A stretch of DNA of 64,000 bases from Flavobacteriaceae bacterium LYZ1037 (GCA_003144015.1 QFWS01000004.1:124001-188000); one strand, 5' to 3'. Counted from the first letter of the stretch, positions 16,218 through 25,418 are shown. Numbers and translations are program-made. Notes: a model not told the origin generated them from the letters alone.

Positions 16218-17447
16218 ATGAGGCTCAAACACACTTTTAAATATATATTCTTACTAGGCTTTACATTGAGTAGTCTGGTTGGTTTTTCTCAAAGTAAAAA
16301 ACAACAAGAGTTAGAAGAACGTCGTCAGGAACTTCGAATAGAAATTAAACGCATTAACGATTTATTATTCAAAAATAAATCTCAGCAGAAATCACAAACC
16401 TCACTTATTGAAGATTTAAGTTATAAGGTGAGTGTACGTCAAAACTTGATAAGGGTTACCAATCAACAAGCCAATTTATTGACTCGAGAAATAAATACCA
16501 ATCAAAAAAGAATTACAGAATTAAGAGATGAACTTAAAACCCTAAAAGACAATTATGCTAAAATGATTGTCACATCTTACAAAAGCAAAAGCGAACAAAG
16601 TAGAGTCATGTTTTTGTTATCGTCCAGTAATTTTCAGCAAGCTTATAAACGTGTGCAATACATCAATCAATATGCAGATTACCAAAAAGAGCAAGGGGAA
16701 GCTATCAAAATAAAAACGGTGGAATTACAAGAAACCAATGTGGCTTTATTAAAACAAAAAGCAGATAAACAAAAGCTAATTGACGAAAATAGAGTAGCTC
16801 AAAGAGAACTTGAAAGCGAATTAAAGCAGCAAGAAAGTTTGATGGCTTCTATTAATAAAAACTTAAATAATTATACGGCACAAATTAGAGAGAAGCAACG
16901 AGAAGCCGATAAAATAGATCGAGAAATTGAAAAAATTATTCGCGATGCCATAGCTAGTTCCAATAAAAAAGCAGGAAAAACTACAAAAGCCTCTACTGGC
17001 TTTGCATTGACTCCAGAAGATAAAATATTAGCCGATAATTTTGTGTCTAGTAAAGGAAAACTGCCTTGGCCAGTTGAAAAAGGTGTGGTTAAACTACGCT
17101 ATGGAAAACAACCACATCCAGTGGTAAAAACAGTGATGATACAAAGTAATGGTGTAAGAATAGCCACTGAAGAAAATGCACCAATACGTGCTGTTTTTAA
17201 CGGAAAAGTACTTGCTGTACAAGCTATAAAACACGGAAACTTATCTGTATTAATACAACATGGTAACTACGTAACGGTTTATAAAAATTTATCGAAAGTC
17301 TATGTTAAAAAAGGCGATAATGTATCTACTAAACAAGAGATCGGGCAAGTTTTTACAAACCCCTCCAACAAAGAAACCATTTTAAGTTTTAGTATTTTTA
17401 AAGAAAGCGCCACTCAAAATCCAGCAGATTGGATTTACAAGATGTAA
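16218..17447 (+). CDS. EnvC-like murein hydrolase activator (degenerate LytM/M23)
   Basis: 409 residues. A signal peptide (about 1-24) is followed by a long coiled coil (about 26-250, rich in Q, E, K and R) and a C-terminal LytM domain (about 280-409). The canonical zinc-binding HxxxD and HxH motifs are missing: the positions read 'YGKQPHPVVKTVMI' and 'ILSFSIF'. It is thus a non-catalytic activator of amidases in daughter-cell separation, like EnvC, not a peptidase. It starts at the base after the DUF4292 stop. Its last 16 bases recur twice just downstream. Confidence 0.88.
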   Translation: MRLKHTFKYIFLLGFTLSSLVGFSQSKKQQELEERRQELRIEIKRINDLLFKNKSQQKSQTSLIEDLSYKVSVRQNLIRVTNQQANLLTREINTNQKRITELRDELKTLKDNYAKMIVTSYKSKSEQSRVMFLLSSSNFQQAYKRVQYINQYADYQKEQGEAIKIKTVELQETNVALLKQKADKQKLIDENRVAQRELESELKQQESLMASINKNLNNYTAQIREKQREADKIDREIEKIIRDAIASSNKKAGKTTKASTGFALTPEDKILADNFVSSKGKLPWPVEKGVVKLRYGKQPHPVVKTVMIQSNGVRIATEENAPIRAVFNGKVLAVQAIKHGNLSVLIQHGNYVTVYKNLSKVYVKKGDNVSTKQEIGQVFTNPSNKETILSFSIFKESATQNPADWIYKM

Positions 17448-17525
17448 TCTTGAAAATCTTATCATGGATTTACAAAATGTAATAACATTTTGAAACTCTT
17501 TATTTGGGATTTACAAAATGAAATT
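17431..17525 (+). repeat. Three near-copies of a 16-base gene tail
   Basis: GGATTTACAAGATGTAAT at the end of the EnvC-like gene is followed by GGATTTACAAAATGTAAT (17466-17483) and GGATTTACAAAATGAAAT (17508-17525). Units are about 35-42 bases apart. They look like remnants of a local duplication of the gene end. Confidence 0.65.
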
Positions 17526-17554
17526 TGTCATTCCGAACAAATTGAGGAATCTCA
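17526..17554 (+). repeat. Dispersed intergenic repeat, copy 5
   Basis: TGTCATTCCGAACAAATTGA followed by GGAATCTCA sits at the junction between the triplicated gene tail and the truncated toxin-like gene. Confidence 0.65.
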
Positions 17555-17580
17555 AAAAACCAAACTAGCAAAACCCATAA

Positions 17581-18765
17581 AACCCCAACCAATTACGGAA
17601 AAATAACCAAAAAAATGATTTAAATTTCACTATTGATTCAACAGTTATTAAAGAGATAAAAATAGGTAATACAACCTCATATACATTTCTTGCCATTTTA
17701 GACAACCAAGAACCTACTAGTTTTAGCAATATAGTTGTCCAAACAGATAGTTTAGAAGGAATAAAAGCGATGCTTATTACATACTTTCCAGAGTCTACAA
17801 TGGAATATATAGAAGCACATAATTCTTATACATTTCAAGGGACTAGTGTTTTTGAAGCCATTGAGATAGATTCTTCCTTTATTGAAAATAAATACATAGA
17901 TGGTTGTGTTGAAAATTATACGTGTTCTTGGGGTGGGACAGATCATCCAGCAGGAGGCAATTGTACAGCAGCCTATATTACTGTTGATTGGACCTGCGCT
18001 AACTCTGGAGGTGGAGGCTCTGGAAGCTCTTCGTCTGGTTCAGGAAACAGTCCTTCAAATAATCCGGACCCTATTTTAACAGCTCCAACATATAATTTTC
18101 CCTTCGAGCAAAATTTAATAGACTGTTTAGAAACAGACAATCTTGCAATTTTAGAGTGGATAAATAATTCAGCTAATTTTTTTCAAATGAGGGATGCAAG
18201 CAAACTCTGTAATGCAGATAATCATGATTTTATAATAGAAGCTATTGAGGCTTTATTAGAAGATGGAGAGTTAGAATTTAATGATACTATATATGTTTTG
18301 GAGAATGAACAGGATTATCGAAACAAAATGTCAGATGATGAATTAGCCTTATTTGACACGCTAAGTACTATTCAACAAATTAAGTATTTGGTTAGTGCTA
18401 AAGAAGCATATGATAAGACTGAGGAGCTTTTTGAAACAGATTGTGAAAAACATAACGGAAAAGGAGATGCTTTTCGACATGCTTTATGGAATGCTTTGTC
18501 TTCTTCCAGAATAGGAGTAGGTTTAACTAACTTATTGACAACTAGACATGAAAACAATCCTCCATTATATCCCTATAATAATAAAGAAAACCAAATGGAT
18601 CTTTTTAATAATCAAGTTGGAAGAGATATTTTTGCTAATGGATCAACAAATATTTTACAGGATATACAAGAAGCCTTTAATAATGGAGAGTTAAGATATT
18701 TGAGTAATCAAGCCACAAATTGTTGGGCTACATTTTCTTCACAATTAACTCCTACTAATCTATAA
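17581..18765 (+). pseudogene. 5'-truncated polymorphic-toxin-like surface protein (DUF6973-like C-terminus)
   Basis: The frame is open from 17581, after stops at 17566 and 17578, but has no ATG, GTG or TTG until 17770. The 63 codons before that ATG still read as protein ('FTIDSTVIKEIKIGNTTSYT'), matching the N-terminal module of a flavobacterial exported family. So the start and signal peptide appear lost; from 17770 a 331-residue product could still be made. After a Cys-rich stretch and a Gly/Ser linker (17997-18060) comes a domain with 'GKGDAFRHALWNALSSSRIG', then 'TTRHE' and 'MDLFNNQVGR', the pattern I associate with DUF6973-type C-terminal toxin domains. Function is inferred. Confidence 0.6.
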
Positions 18766-18769
18766 AATT

Positions 18770-19105
18770 ATGAAAAATTATTTTCTATTTATATTACTTT
18801 CAATTTTTCTATTGATTTCATGTAGCAAAAATGAAAAAGAACTATTAATTGACGACTTTTCTAAAAAGATTTCAGACACTCTTGTTCCAATTGAAGGTAG
18901 AGCTTATGGAGCAGTTGTTTATGAAATTAAAGGAGATTCTAATGACACCATTTCAGTGACCTTTAATGGAGTTAAAAAACAATTTTTTGGTAAGTTTGAA
19001 TACAAATTTCGTATGGATTATTATGGAGGAATGAATGTCGGTTTTGAGTTTGATCCTTATAGAGCGACAAATGGAAAAATTGATATAAGATATGGTATTT
19101 ATTAA
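18770..19105 (+). CDS. Small lipoprotein, candidate immunity protein
   Basis: 111 residues. 'FLLISCSKNEKE' gives a standard lipobox with the lipidated cysteine at 18. The mature part is a small, probably beta-rich domain with no motif I recognise. It starts 4 bases after the stop of the toxin-like gene and ends before a bidirectional terminator, so the two form a closed unit. A lipoprotein immunity partner facing the periplasm would fit that pairing, but this is inference from context only. Confidence 0.6.
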   Translation: MKNYFLFILLSIFLLISCSKNEKELLIDDFSKKISDTLVPIEGRAYGAVVYEIKGDSNDTISVTFNGVKKQFFGKFEYKFRMDYYGGMNVGFEFDPYRATNGKIDIRYGIY

Positions 19106-19127
19106 ATAAACTGTTATATCTCTTATT

Positions 19128-19160
19128 AAAAAAATCACCTGCAAAGCAGGTGGTTTTTTT
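19128..19160. terminator. Bidirectional terminator
   Basis: TCACCTGC-AAA-GCAGGTGG flanked by seven A on the left and seven T on the right terminates both the plus-strand lipoprotein gene and the minus-strand thioesterase gene. Confidence 0.9.
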
Positions 19161-19167
19161 AATTCAC

Positions 19168-19677
19168 TTAATCAAACAAAGCCTTCAACTCAGTCGCATC
19201 GCTAGGTTTCATTTTCCCAGCAAGAACCAAACTCAATTGCTTACGTCTTAAAGCGCCTTTAAAGCGTTCTTTTTCTAAATCAGTTTCAGGTGTAATTTCT
19301 GGTACAGCTACAGGGCGTCCTGTTTCATCTACAGCCACAAAGGTGTAAATAGCTTCGTTGGCTTTGGTTTTTTGCCCAGACTCTCTGTCTTCTATCCAAA
19401 CATCCAAATAAATCTCCATAGAGCTTCTAAAGGCACGAGATACTTTGGCTTCAACCGTAACAACAGACCCAACAGGAACCGAACGATTAAACTCCACATG
19501 GTTTACAGAAGCCGTTACTACAATACGTCTGCTATGTCTTCTAGCAGCAATACTGGCAGCACGATCCATTCTAGCAAGTAATTCGCCACCAAATAAATTA
19601 TTTAATGGATTCGTTTCACTAGGCAGCACTAAGTCTGTCATGATGGTTCTAGATTGTTCAGGTGTTTTTATAGACAT
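19168..19677 (-). CDS. Acyl-CoA thioesterase (hotdog fold)
   Basis: 169 residues, a single hotdog domain of the YciA/BACH type. Recognisable parts are 'PSETNPLNNLFGGELLARMD' (helix and catalytic acid region), 'TASVNHVEFNRSVPVGSVV' and 'ANEAIYTFVAVDE'. It hydrolyses acyl-CoA to free acid and CoA; chain-length preference is unknown. The upstream sequence carries a -7-like TACCTTTG on the minus strand (19714-19707). It is a single-gene unit sharing a terminator with the convergent lipoprotein gene. Confidence 0.92.
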   Translation of the reverse strand: MSIKTPEQSRTIMTDLVLPSETNPLNNLFGGELLARMDRAASIAARRHSRRIVVTASVNHVEFNRSVPVGSVVTVEAKVSRAFRSSMEIYLDVWIEDRESGQKTKANEAIYTFVAVDETGRPVAVPEITPETDLEKERFKGALRRKQLSLVLAGKMKPSDATELKALFD

Positions 19678-19793
19678 AATAGATTCACATTTATTAAATA
19701 GAAATGCAAAGGTAAGCCCATTTTGAATTCTAATTGAATTTAAAATGAAAAATTAAAAAGATAAAATGTCAGGATTTTAATGTGGTTTAGAGA

Positions 19794-20732
19794 CTAATCC
19801 AACTTTTTAACCAAGAGCCAAGCAGCTGAATTGTGTGAACGTTTTACCTCTCTCAAAGCCTGTAAAGCTTCCAAACGGTCTTCGTAACTAGCATAAACCA
19901 CTTCGTGTAAACCATATTTGTTTACACCAATTTTTCTGGCATCGTAACCTAAAGATTTAAGCTCTTCTAGTTTTTTATCGCTGTTTTCTTCCACTCTAAA
20001 AGCACCAGCAATAATGTGGTAATTACCTACTTGTTTTTTAACGTGTAAGGTAACGGCTGGAAGTGGATTTTCAATCACAAAAGTAGCTTCTTGAATTTTG
20101 TTTTCAAGTTGTTGACTGGCTTCTTCTTGTGCTAATTGATTGTGTGTGTTTATGTTGTTTACATAGTAATTAGAAGCAACAAAACCACCCAAGGCAAGTG
20201 CGATAACAGCAACAGCAGCATATTTTAAATAACCTCTAGACTTACGTCTTTCAGGCGTAACAGCAATAGGAATTACTTTTTCGATTTCCTGAGCCTCTTT
20301 TTTATAAACGTCTCTCTTAACTGAAAGTGATACAAATTGCGATAACCCAAAAGCATCCGTTAAATAGTTTAAATGATACGAAGGTTCGAAAATCATTTTT
20401 CCTTCATTGTTTAATGAAAGGTCACCGATATTTTCAAAGGAGATGGTTTCACCTTCAATTAAATAAGACTTTAACGCTTTAACACGTTTTTCAATCTTCT
20501 TTGAAGCTTCCTCGAAAGGAATTTTTTCAACATCTGCAATATAATGGGTTAAAATACCATCATTCTTCTGAATTTGCTCGTTAAAAGAAAGCATTTTCTT
20601 TGGAGGATAAAAGGCATTTGTCGACTCGTGTATGGTTGCCGAAACACGTTGTGTTAGAAAAGCTCCAAACTCAGGAACTGTAACACATTCATATCTATAT
20701 AATAAATCGCTGATGTAAGACTCTAATTGCAT
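19794..20732 (-). CDS. HU-CCDC81/SPOR domain protein
   Basis: 312 residues. The N-terminal 130 or so ('MQLESYISDLLYRYECVTVP' followed by 'EFGAFLTQR') correspond to the bacterial HU-CCDC81 pair, cytoplasmic. A membrane helix follows ('YLKYAAVAVIALALGGFV', about 168-186). The C-terminal ~75 residues ('NYHIIAGAFRVEENSDKKLE') are a SPOR domain that binds denuded peptidoglycan at the septum. A link between a DNA- or filament-binding cytoplasmic part and the division site is an inference. The promoter is so close that the mRNA may be leaderless. Confidence 0.85.
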   Translation of the reverse strand: MQLESYISDLLYRYECVTVPEFGAFLTQRVSATIHESTNAFYPPKKMLSFNEQIQKNDGILTHYIADVEKIPFEEASKKIEKRVKALKSYLIEGETISFENIGDLSLNNEGKMIFEPSYHLNYLTDAFGLSQFVSLSVKRDVYKKEAQEIEKVIPIAVTPERRKSRGYLKYAAVAVIALALGGFVASNYYVNNINTHNQLAQEEASQQLENKIQEATFVIENPLPAVTLHVKKQVGNYHIIAGAFRVEENSDKKLEELKSLGYDARKIGVNKYGLHEVVYASYEDRLEALQALREVKRSHNSAAWLLVKKLD

Positions 20733-20737
20733 AAAAA

Positions 20738-20767
20738 CAAAGTTAGCAAAATTTAAAAGCGAACAAA
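20738..20767 (-). promoter_or_regulatory. Promoter of the HU-CCDC81/SPOR gene, probably leaderless
   Basis: On the minus strand TTTG (20767-20764), an 18-base spacer and TAACTTTG (20745-20738) match the Bacteroidota promoter. The -7 element ends only 5 bases before the ATG (20732), so transcription would begin at or very near the start codon. Confidence 0.6.
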
Positions 20768-20836
20768 AATTCGGCTTAACTATTTATTAACATGATAAAA
20801 ATTCTTTACTTGTAGTCTCATAATCAAAAAAGTAAG

Positions 20837-21940
20837 ATGACAGAAAATAGCTTGCTTCCTGTTTTAGCCTTGCAACACATACCAAATATTGGCGATATTA
20901 CAGCTAAAAAGCTGATTTCGCATTGTGGTTCTGTGGAAGCTATTTTTAAAGAAAAAAAACAGAATCTCCTCAAGATTGATGGTATTGGAAGTTTGGTATT
21001 AAGAGATTTATTTAACAAAGACCATTTTAAAGCAGCCGAAGAAGAATTAAAATTCATTCAAGAAAATAAGATTAGTACCTTATATTTTGCAGATGCAGAT
21101 TATCCAGAAAAATTAAAACATTGTATCGATAGTCCTATCTTACTGTTTCAATCTGGAAACATTAATTTAAAGAAACAACGCATAATTAGTGTTGTTGGAA
21201 CCAGAAAAATTACGACTTATGGCATTGCTTTTTGTAATAAACTCATTGAAGAGCTTGCTGTTTTTAATCCTGTAATTGTTTCAGGATTTGCTTATGGTAC
21301 AGATATTACGGCCCAAAAGGCAGCTATAAAAAATAAGTTACAAACCATTGGTTGTTTGGCTCATGGCTTAAACCAGATTTATCCAAAAGCACATAAAAAA
21401 TATGTGGCTGAGGTTGAAAAAAATGGTGGCTTTTTTACCGATTTTTGGAGTAGCGATCCCTTTGATAGAAACAATTTTTTAAAACGAAATCGTGTGATAG
21501 CAGGTTTAAGTGAAGCTACTATTGTCATAGAATCTGCCGAAAAAGGAGGTAGTTTGGTAACAGCAGATATTGCCAACTCCTATAACAGAGATGTGTTTGC
21601 TGTACCAGGAAGAGTAACCGATAGTCAGAGTTTGGGTTGTAACAATTTAATTAAATTTCAAAAAGCGCATGTGTTGTCTAATCCTCTGGATGTTCCATAT
21701 ATATTAAATTGGGAACTGGAAGTGGATAAAAAAGCAGCTGTGCAAAAGCAATTGTTTGTAGAGTTAAATGACGAAGAGAAAGTAGTTTACAATTATCTAA
21801 AAGATAACGAGAAACAACTTTTGGATGTTATTGCATTAGAATGCCATATGCCTATCTATAAAATTGCGGGAGTTTTATTGAATATGGAACTAAAAGGCGT
21901 GATAAGACCTTTACCAGGAAAGCTGTTTGAAGTTATTTAA
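20837..21940 (+). CDS. dprA: DNA-processing protein DprA
   Basis: 367 residues. An N-terminal helix-hairpin-helix part ('LQHIPNIGDITAKKLIS') precedes the Rossmann-like core with 'ISVVGTRKITTYG', 'IVSGFAYGTDITAQKAA', 'KRNRVIAGLSEATIVIES' and 'GSLVTADIANSYNRDVFAVPG'. The C-terminal winged-helix domain is also present. DprA loads RecA on incoming single-stranded DNA during natural transformation. It is transcribed away from the HU/SPOR gene and its stop overlaps by 4 bases the stop of a convergent gene. Confidence 0.96.
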   Translation: MTENSLLPVLALQHIPNIGDITAKKLISHCGSVEAIFKEKKQNLLKIDGIGSLVLRDLFNKDHFKAAEEELKFIQENKISTLYFADADYPEKLKHCIDSPILLFQSGNINLKKQRIISVVGTRKITTYGIAFCNKLIEELAVFNPVIVSGFAYGTDITAQKAAIKNKLQTIGCLAHGLNQIYPKAHKKYVAEVEKNGGFFTDFWSSDPFDRNNFLKRNRVIAGLSEATIVIESAEKGGSLVTADIANSYNRDVFAVPGRVTDSQSLGCNNLIKFQKAHVLSNPLDVPYILNWELEVDKKAAVQKQLFVELNDEEKVVYNYLKDNEKQLLDVIALECHMPIYKIAGVLLNMELKGVIRPLPGKLFEVI

Positions 21941-23493
21941 AAGTTAATTTTAAGAATCCAGATATCCTGAAAATAATCCAATTTTGAAAGCTCTTTTTGT
22001 TTTTGATAAATAGCACTTGCATCTTCGTTATTGGCTAAATAAATATAATTCCACTTATTTTTGGGATTGATGTACGATTTTGGTGTGTGACCTTTTTCTT
22101 CTAAAGTTTTCATCCAATTCATAGCATTTTCTTCAACGGAAAACACATTAGTTACTAAATAATAGCCTTTTGCAAGATTTGGAATACTAATAGATTTTAA
22201 ACTTTCAATGCGTTCTAAACCTGTTTTCCTTTTTGGTTTAGGAGTTGAGGTTTGCGCTACTTTAACAGGTTTTGAAACGTCTGATTTTGGTTCAAGAATT
22301 TCGGCTGATTCCTCTTTTATTTCAATGTCAACAATTTCGGTAGGTTTTTCATTTTCAAACACGACTAAAGTTTCTTCGTTACTTTTTCCTTCTAAATAAA
22401 TAGGACTAATTTCGGTTTCAAACGCTACAAAAAACAGATAGAAACCATCTGCCTTTGTTTTAAACCGAATGGTGGTTTCTGAAGAATTATTGGATAGAAT
22501 GTTGTTGTTTTTGTTTGGGATTTCCATTTTTAATAGATCGAAACCTAAGGTATTAGTGCTATTCGGGTTTCGATCTAAAAAGGGCTCATCTTCAATGGTT
22601 ATTTTGCTATTAAAGAAATTATTTCCTGGACGTTGATTGGATGAAAGCAATACAAATGATTTTTTTTCTGCATCTAAAATAGAGCAATTATCTGTTTTGT
22701 ATTTTTGGTCACCTTCTAGAGTTCCAATTAAAAGTGAGGTTTTGATATCGCCGATTTCATCTGTTTTAAAATCTTTAAATTTAATATCTGTAGCTGTTTT
22801 ATCAACGCCAACAAATCCATTGTAAGTGGTGAAATATTTGGCAGTTTCAGTTTCATCTTCATAAATAATATATAACAACCAACCACCTGCAACACCTCCT
22901 GATACATAGCCTTCGGTAGCTTTTATATTTGCAACTGCATAGGTACCGTTTAAAGTACTGCTGTTTTTTAATAATGAGGTGACATCTGCATAACAGACAT
23001 AAGGTTTGGTGTCTTCAAACAATTCGGTTTCATAACTATCATAAATAACATGTCCAGTAATGGGTTGGTAATTTCCCAGGGGCTGTTTAAAGAGAATGGA
23101 ATTTACGTTTGTAGAGCGTTCGTCTTTGCCTTGATACACCATTTTTTCGTAATTAATAATTCTACGAACGCCTTTATCGTATTTATAAACAGCACTCCAA
23201 TATAAAGCTGCATATTTTATAGATGAAGTTTCGTCTGGAAGTTTCAAATTTGCTTGACTGGAACTAAATGTTGATGGATCATCATCGACATCTATGTATT
23301 CCATTTTTAGCACATCGTTTATTTCAGAATCGTCATTAAATGGTTCAATGGCATCTGTACCTACAATGCTATTTCCTATGATAGTAGAATTTCCATTTAA
23401 ATAGAATTTCTGGTTAGAAGCAAAGCGTTTCCCTTCTTGAGCATAGCTACAAAAAGTTGAAAGTATAAAAAGGGCTATCAGAAAACGCATCAT
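21937..23493 (-). CDS. Secreted protein with SPOR-like C-terminal tail, unknown function
   Basis: 518 residues. A signal peptide ends near 'CSYAQ' (about 19). Residues about 20-360 are a beta-rich module ('FYLNGNSTIIGNSIVGTDA', 'KYAALYWSAVYKYDKG') like that found at the start of large flavobacterial adhesins. A Lys/Pro/Thr linker (about 385-430) leads to a final ~80 residues ('KGYYLVTNVFSVEENAMNWM') resembling a SPOR or SPOR-like repeat found on Bacteroidota envelope proteins. No type IX sorting signal is seen. A cell-surface or periplasmic structural role is likely; specific function unknown. Confidence 0.65.
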   Translation of the reverse strand: MMRFLIALFILSTFCSYAQEGKRFASNQKFYLNGNSTIIGNSIVGTDAIEPFNDDSEINDVLKMEYIDVDDDPSTFSSSQANLKLPDETSSIKYAALYWSAVYKYDKGVRRIINYEKMVYQGKDERSTNVNSILFKQPLGNYQPITGHVIYDSYETELFEDTKPYVCYADVTSLLKNSSTLNGTYAVANIKATEGYVSGGVAGGWLLYIIYEDETETAKYFTTYNGFVGVDKTATDIKFKDFKTDEIGDIKTSLLIGTLEGDQKYKTDNCSILDAEKKSFVLLSSNQRPGNNFFNSKITIEDEPFLDRNPNSTNTLGFDLLKMEIPNKNNNILSNNSSETTIRFKTKADGFYLFFVAFETEISPIYLEGKSNEETLVVFENEKPTEIVDIEIKEESAEILEPKSDVSKPVKVAQTSTPKPKRKTGLERIESLKSISIPNLAKGYYLVTNVFSVEENAMNWMKTLEEKGHTPKSYINPKNKWNYIYLANNEDASAIYQKQKELSKLDYFQDIWILKINF

Positions 23494-23553
23494 TTAATAG
23501 TACTTTTAAAAACTAAATATACTATTAAAATATTACCTATAAAATTTTGAAAG

Positions 23554-24522
23554 TTAGTAGCCTACTTTTTCACGAACACGTTTTAAAACATTATTAGCAA
23601 CCACTTTAGCTTTTTCTGCTCCAATAGCTAACTGTCTGTCTATTTCCTCTAAGTTATTCATGTAGTAATGATAACGTTCGCGCTCTGTAGCAAACTTGTC
23701 GATAATCAATTCAAAAAGAGCCTGTTTTGCGTGACCATAACCATAACCACCTTTTTCGTAATTAGCCTTCATGGATTCAATTTGTGCATCTGAAGCCAAT
23801 AATTTATAAAGAGCAAAGCAATTACATGTACTCCAATCTTTAGGGTCTTCTAAAGGTGTACTATCTGTTTCAATAGTCATAATTTGTTTACGCAGCTTTT
23901 TGTCATCCAAAAATATATTGATTATATTCCCTCTACTTTTACTCATTTTTTCACCATCGGTTCCAGGAATGAGCTTGGTGTTTTCTTGGACTTTCCCTTC
24001 TGGCAAGACAAAAGTGTCTCCCATTTTAGTATGAAATCGAGAAGCCACGTCACGTGTCATTTCTAGGTGTTGTAATTGATCTTTTCCAACAGGAACCAAT
24101 TCGGCATCATATAATAAAATATCTGCTGCCATTAGCATTGGGTAATAGAATAAACCAGAATTTACATCTTCCAGTCTATCTGCTTTATCTTTAAAACTAT
24201 GTGCCAATGTTAAACGTTGATAAGGAAAAAAGCAGCTTAAGTACCAAGATAATTCAGTTACTTGAGGAATGTCGCTTTGTCTGTAAAACACTGTTTTTTC
24301 AACATCTAACCCAAAAGCCAACCAAGTAGCAGCTGTAGAATATGTATTACTACGTAAAAGTTCTGCATCTTTAATTTGTGTTAGTGTATGCAGGTTTGCA
24401 ATAAACAAATAAGAGTCGTTTTTAGGGTTGTTTGCCATGTTAATGGCTGGAATTAATGCGCCTAAAATATTTCCTAAATGTGGTGTTCCTGTACTTTGAA
24501 TGCCTGTTAAAATTCTTGCCAT
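23554..24522 (-). CDS. trpS: Tryptophan--tRNA ligase
   Basis: 322 residues, normal for the bacterial enzyme. The class I signatures are clear: 'TGTPHLGN' (11-18, HIGH equivalent) and 'KMSKS' (192-196). It charges tRNA-Trp. It is a single gene. On the minus strand a -7-like TACCTTTG (24590-24583) with a weak -33 lies about 60 bases upstream of the start. No T-box or leader peptide is seen. Confidence 0.97.
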   Translation of the reverse strand: MARILTGIQSTGTPHLGNILGALIPAINMANNPKNDSYLFIANLHTLTQIKDAELLRSNTYSTAATWLAFGLDVEKTVFYRQSDIPQVTELSWYLSCFFPYQRLTLAHSFKDKADRLEDVNSGLFYYPMLMAADILLYDAELVPVGKDQLQHLEMTRDVASRFHTKMGDTFVLPEGKVQENTKLIPGTDGEKMSKSRGNIINIFLDDKKLRKQIMTIETDSTPLEDPKDWSTCNCFALYKLLASDAQIESMKANYEKGGYGYGHAKQALFELIIDKFATERERYHYYMNNLEEIDRQLAIGAEKAKVVANNVLKRVREKVGY

Positions 24523-24637
24523 ATCTGTTTCCTAAGAAAAGGAATTTAATTAATTAGTGATTCCAAAATTTTTAATGAGCTACAAAGGTAATTTTTTTGA
24601 TATAATAGCTCAATAAATTTGAGTAGTTTTGGCTCTT

Positions 24638-25378
24638 ATGAGATTATTTAAGTATTTGTTTTGGATTTTATATCGCATCTGGTTCTATATTCTTGTAGCC
24701 TTGCCTATTATCATTTTGTTTCCATTTCTTTTTATTTCCTTACTAAAAGAGACTTGGTATCCATACTTTTTTAAGCTGGCTCGTTTATGGGCGAAATTTA
24801 TTCTTGTTGGTATGGGGTTTATTTGGAAAATTGAGCATGACCAAGAGATAGAAACTAATAGAAGTTACATGTTTGTAGCTAACCACACATCTATGGCAGA
24901 TATTATGTTGATGTTGGTGTCTGCCAAAAACCCCTTTGTATTTGTTGGAAAAAAGGAATTAGTTAAAATCCCTTTGTTTGGATTTTTCTATAGACGATCT
25001 TGTATTTTAGTTGACAGAAACTCCGAAAGAAGTAGAAAAGCCGTATTTTTAAGAGCGCAAAGAAGGTTAAAACAAGGTTTAAGTATTTGTATTTTTCCTG
25101 AAGGTGGCGTTCCTGATGACGAAAGCGTTGTTTTAGACACTTTTAAAGATGGCGCTTTTAGGCTAGCCATTAACCATCAAATCCCTGTGGTACCAATGTC
25201 ATTTTTGGATAATAAAAAACGCTTTTCTTATACGTTTTTTAGTGGTGGACCCGGAAAAATGCGAGTTAAAATCCATCCATTTATCAAGACTGAAGGTTTA
25301 ACAATAAAAGACACTAAGAGCTTAAATAGTAGCGCAAGAGAAGTTATTTATAAGGCGCTTCTTAAATCTGAAAAGTAA
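24638..25378 (+). CDS. plsC: 1-acyl-sn-glycerol-3-phosphate acyltransferase
   Basis: 246 residues from the ATG at 24638; an in-frame TTG nine bases earlier is possible but less likely. One or two N-terminal membrane helices are followed by the acyltransferase motif H-x4-D, seen as 'NHTSMAD' (His83, Asp88), and 'FPEGG' (153-157). It acylates lysophosphatidate to phosphatidate in phospholipid synthesis, at the inner membrane. It has its own terminator and stands divergent from trpS. Confidence 0.92.
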   Translation: MRLFKYLFWILYRIWFYILVALPIIILFPFLFISLLKETWYPYFFKLARLWAKFILVGMGFIWKIEHDQEIETNRSYMFVANHTSMADIMLMLVSAKNPFVFVGKKELVKIPLFGFFYRRSCILVDRNSERSRKAVFLRAQRRLKQGLSICIFPEGGVPDDESVVLDTFKDGAFRLAINHQIPVVPMSFLDNKKRFSYTFFSGGPGKMRVKIHPFIKTEGLTIKDTKSLNSSAREVIYKALLKSEK

Positions 25379-25418
25379 TTATACATTTAAAAAAGATATC
25401 AATGACATGTTAAATTAA

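Noticed and set aside
16218-17447. Calling the EnvC-like protein an active M23 peptidase
   Set aside because: The zinc-binding HxxxD and HxH residues are absent, so it is better seen as a non-catalytic activator.
17770-18765. Treating the toxin-like gene as intact from its first ATG
   Set aside because: That start gives a protein without signal peptide although 63 upstream in-frame codons read as protein; truncation is the better explanation.
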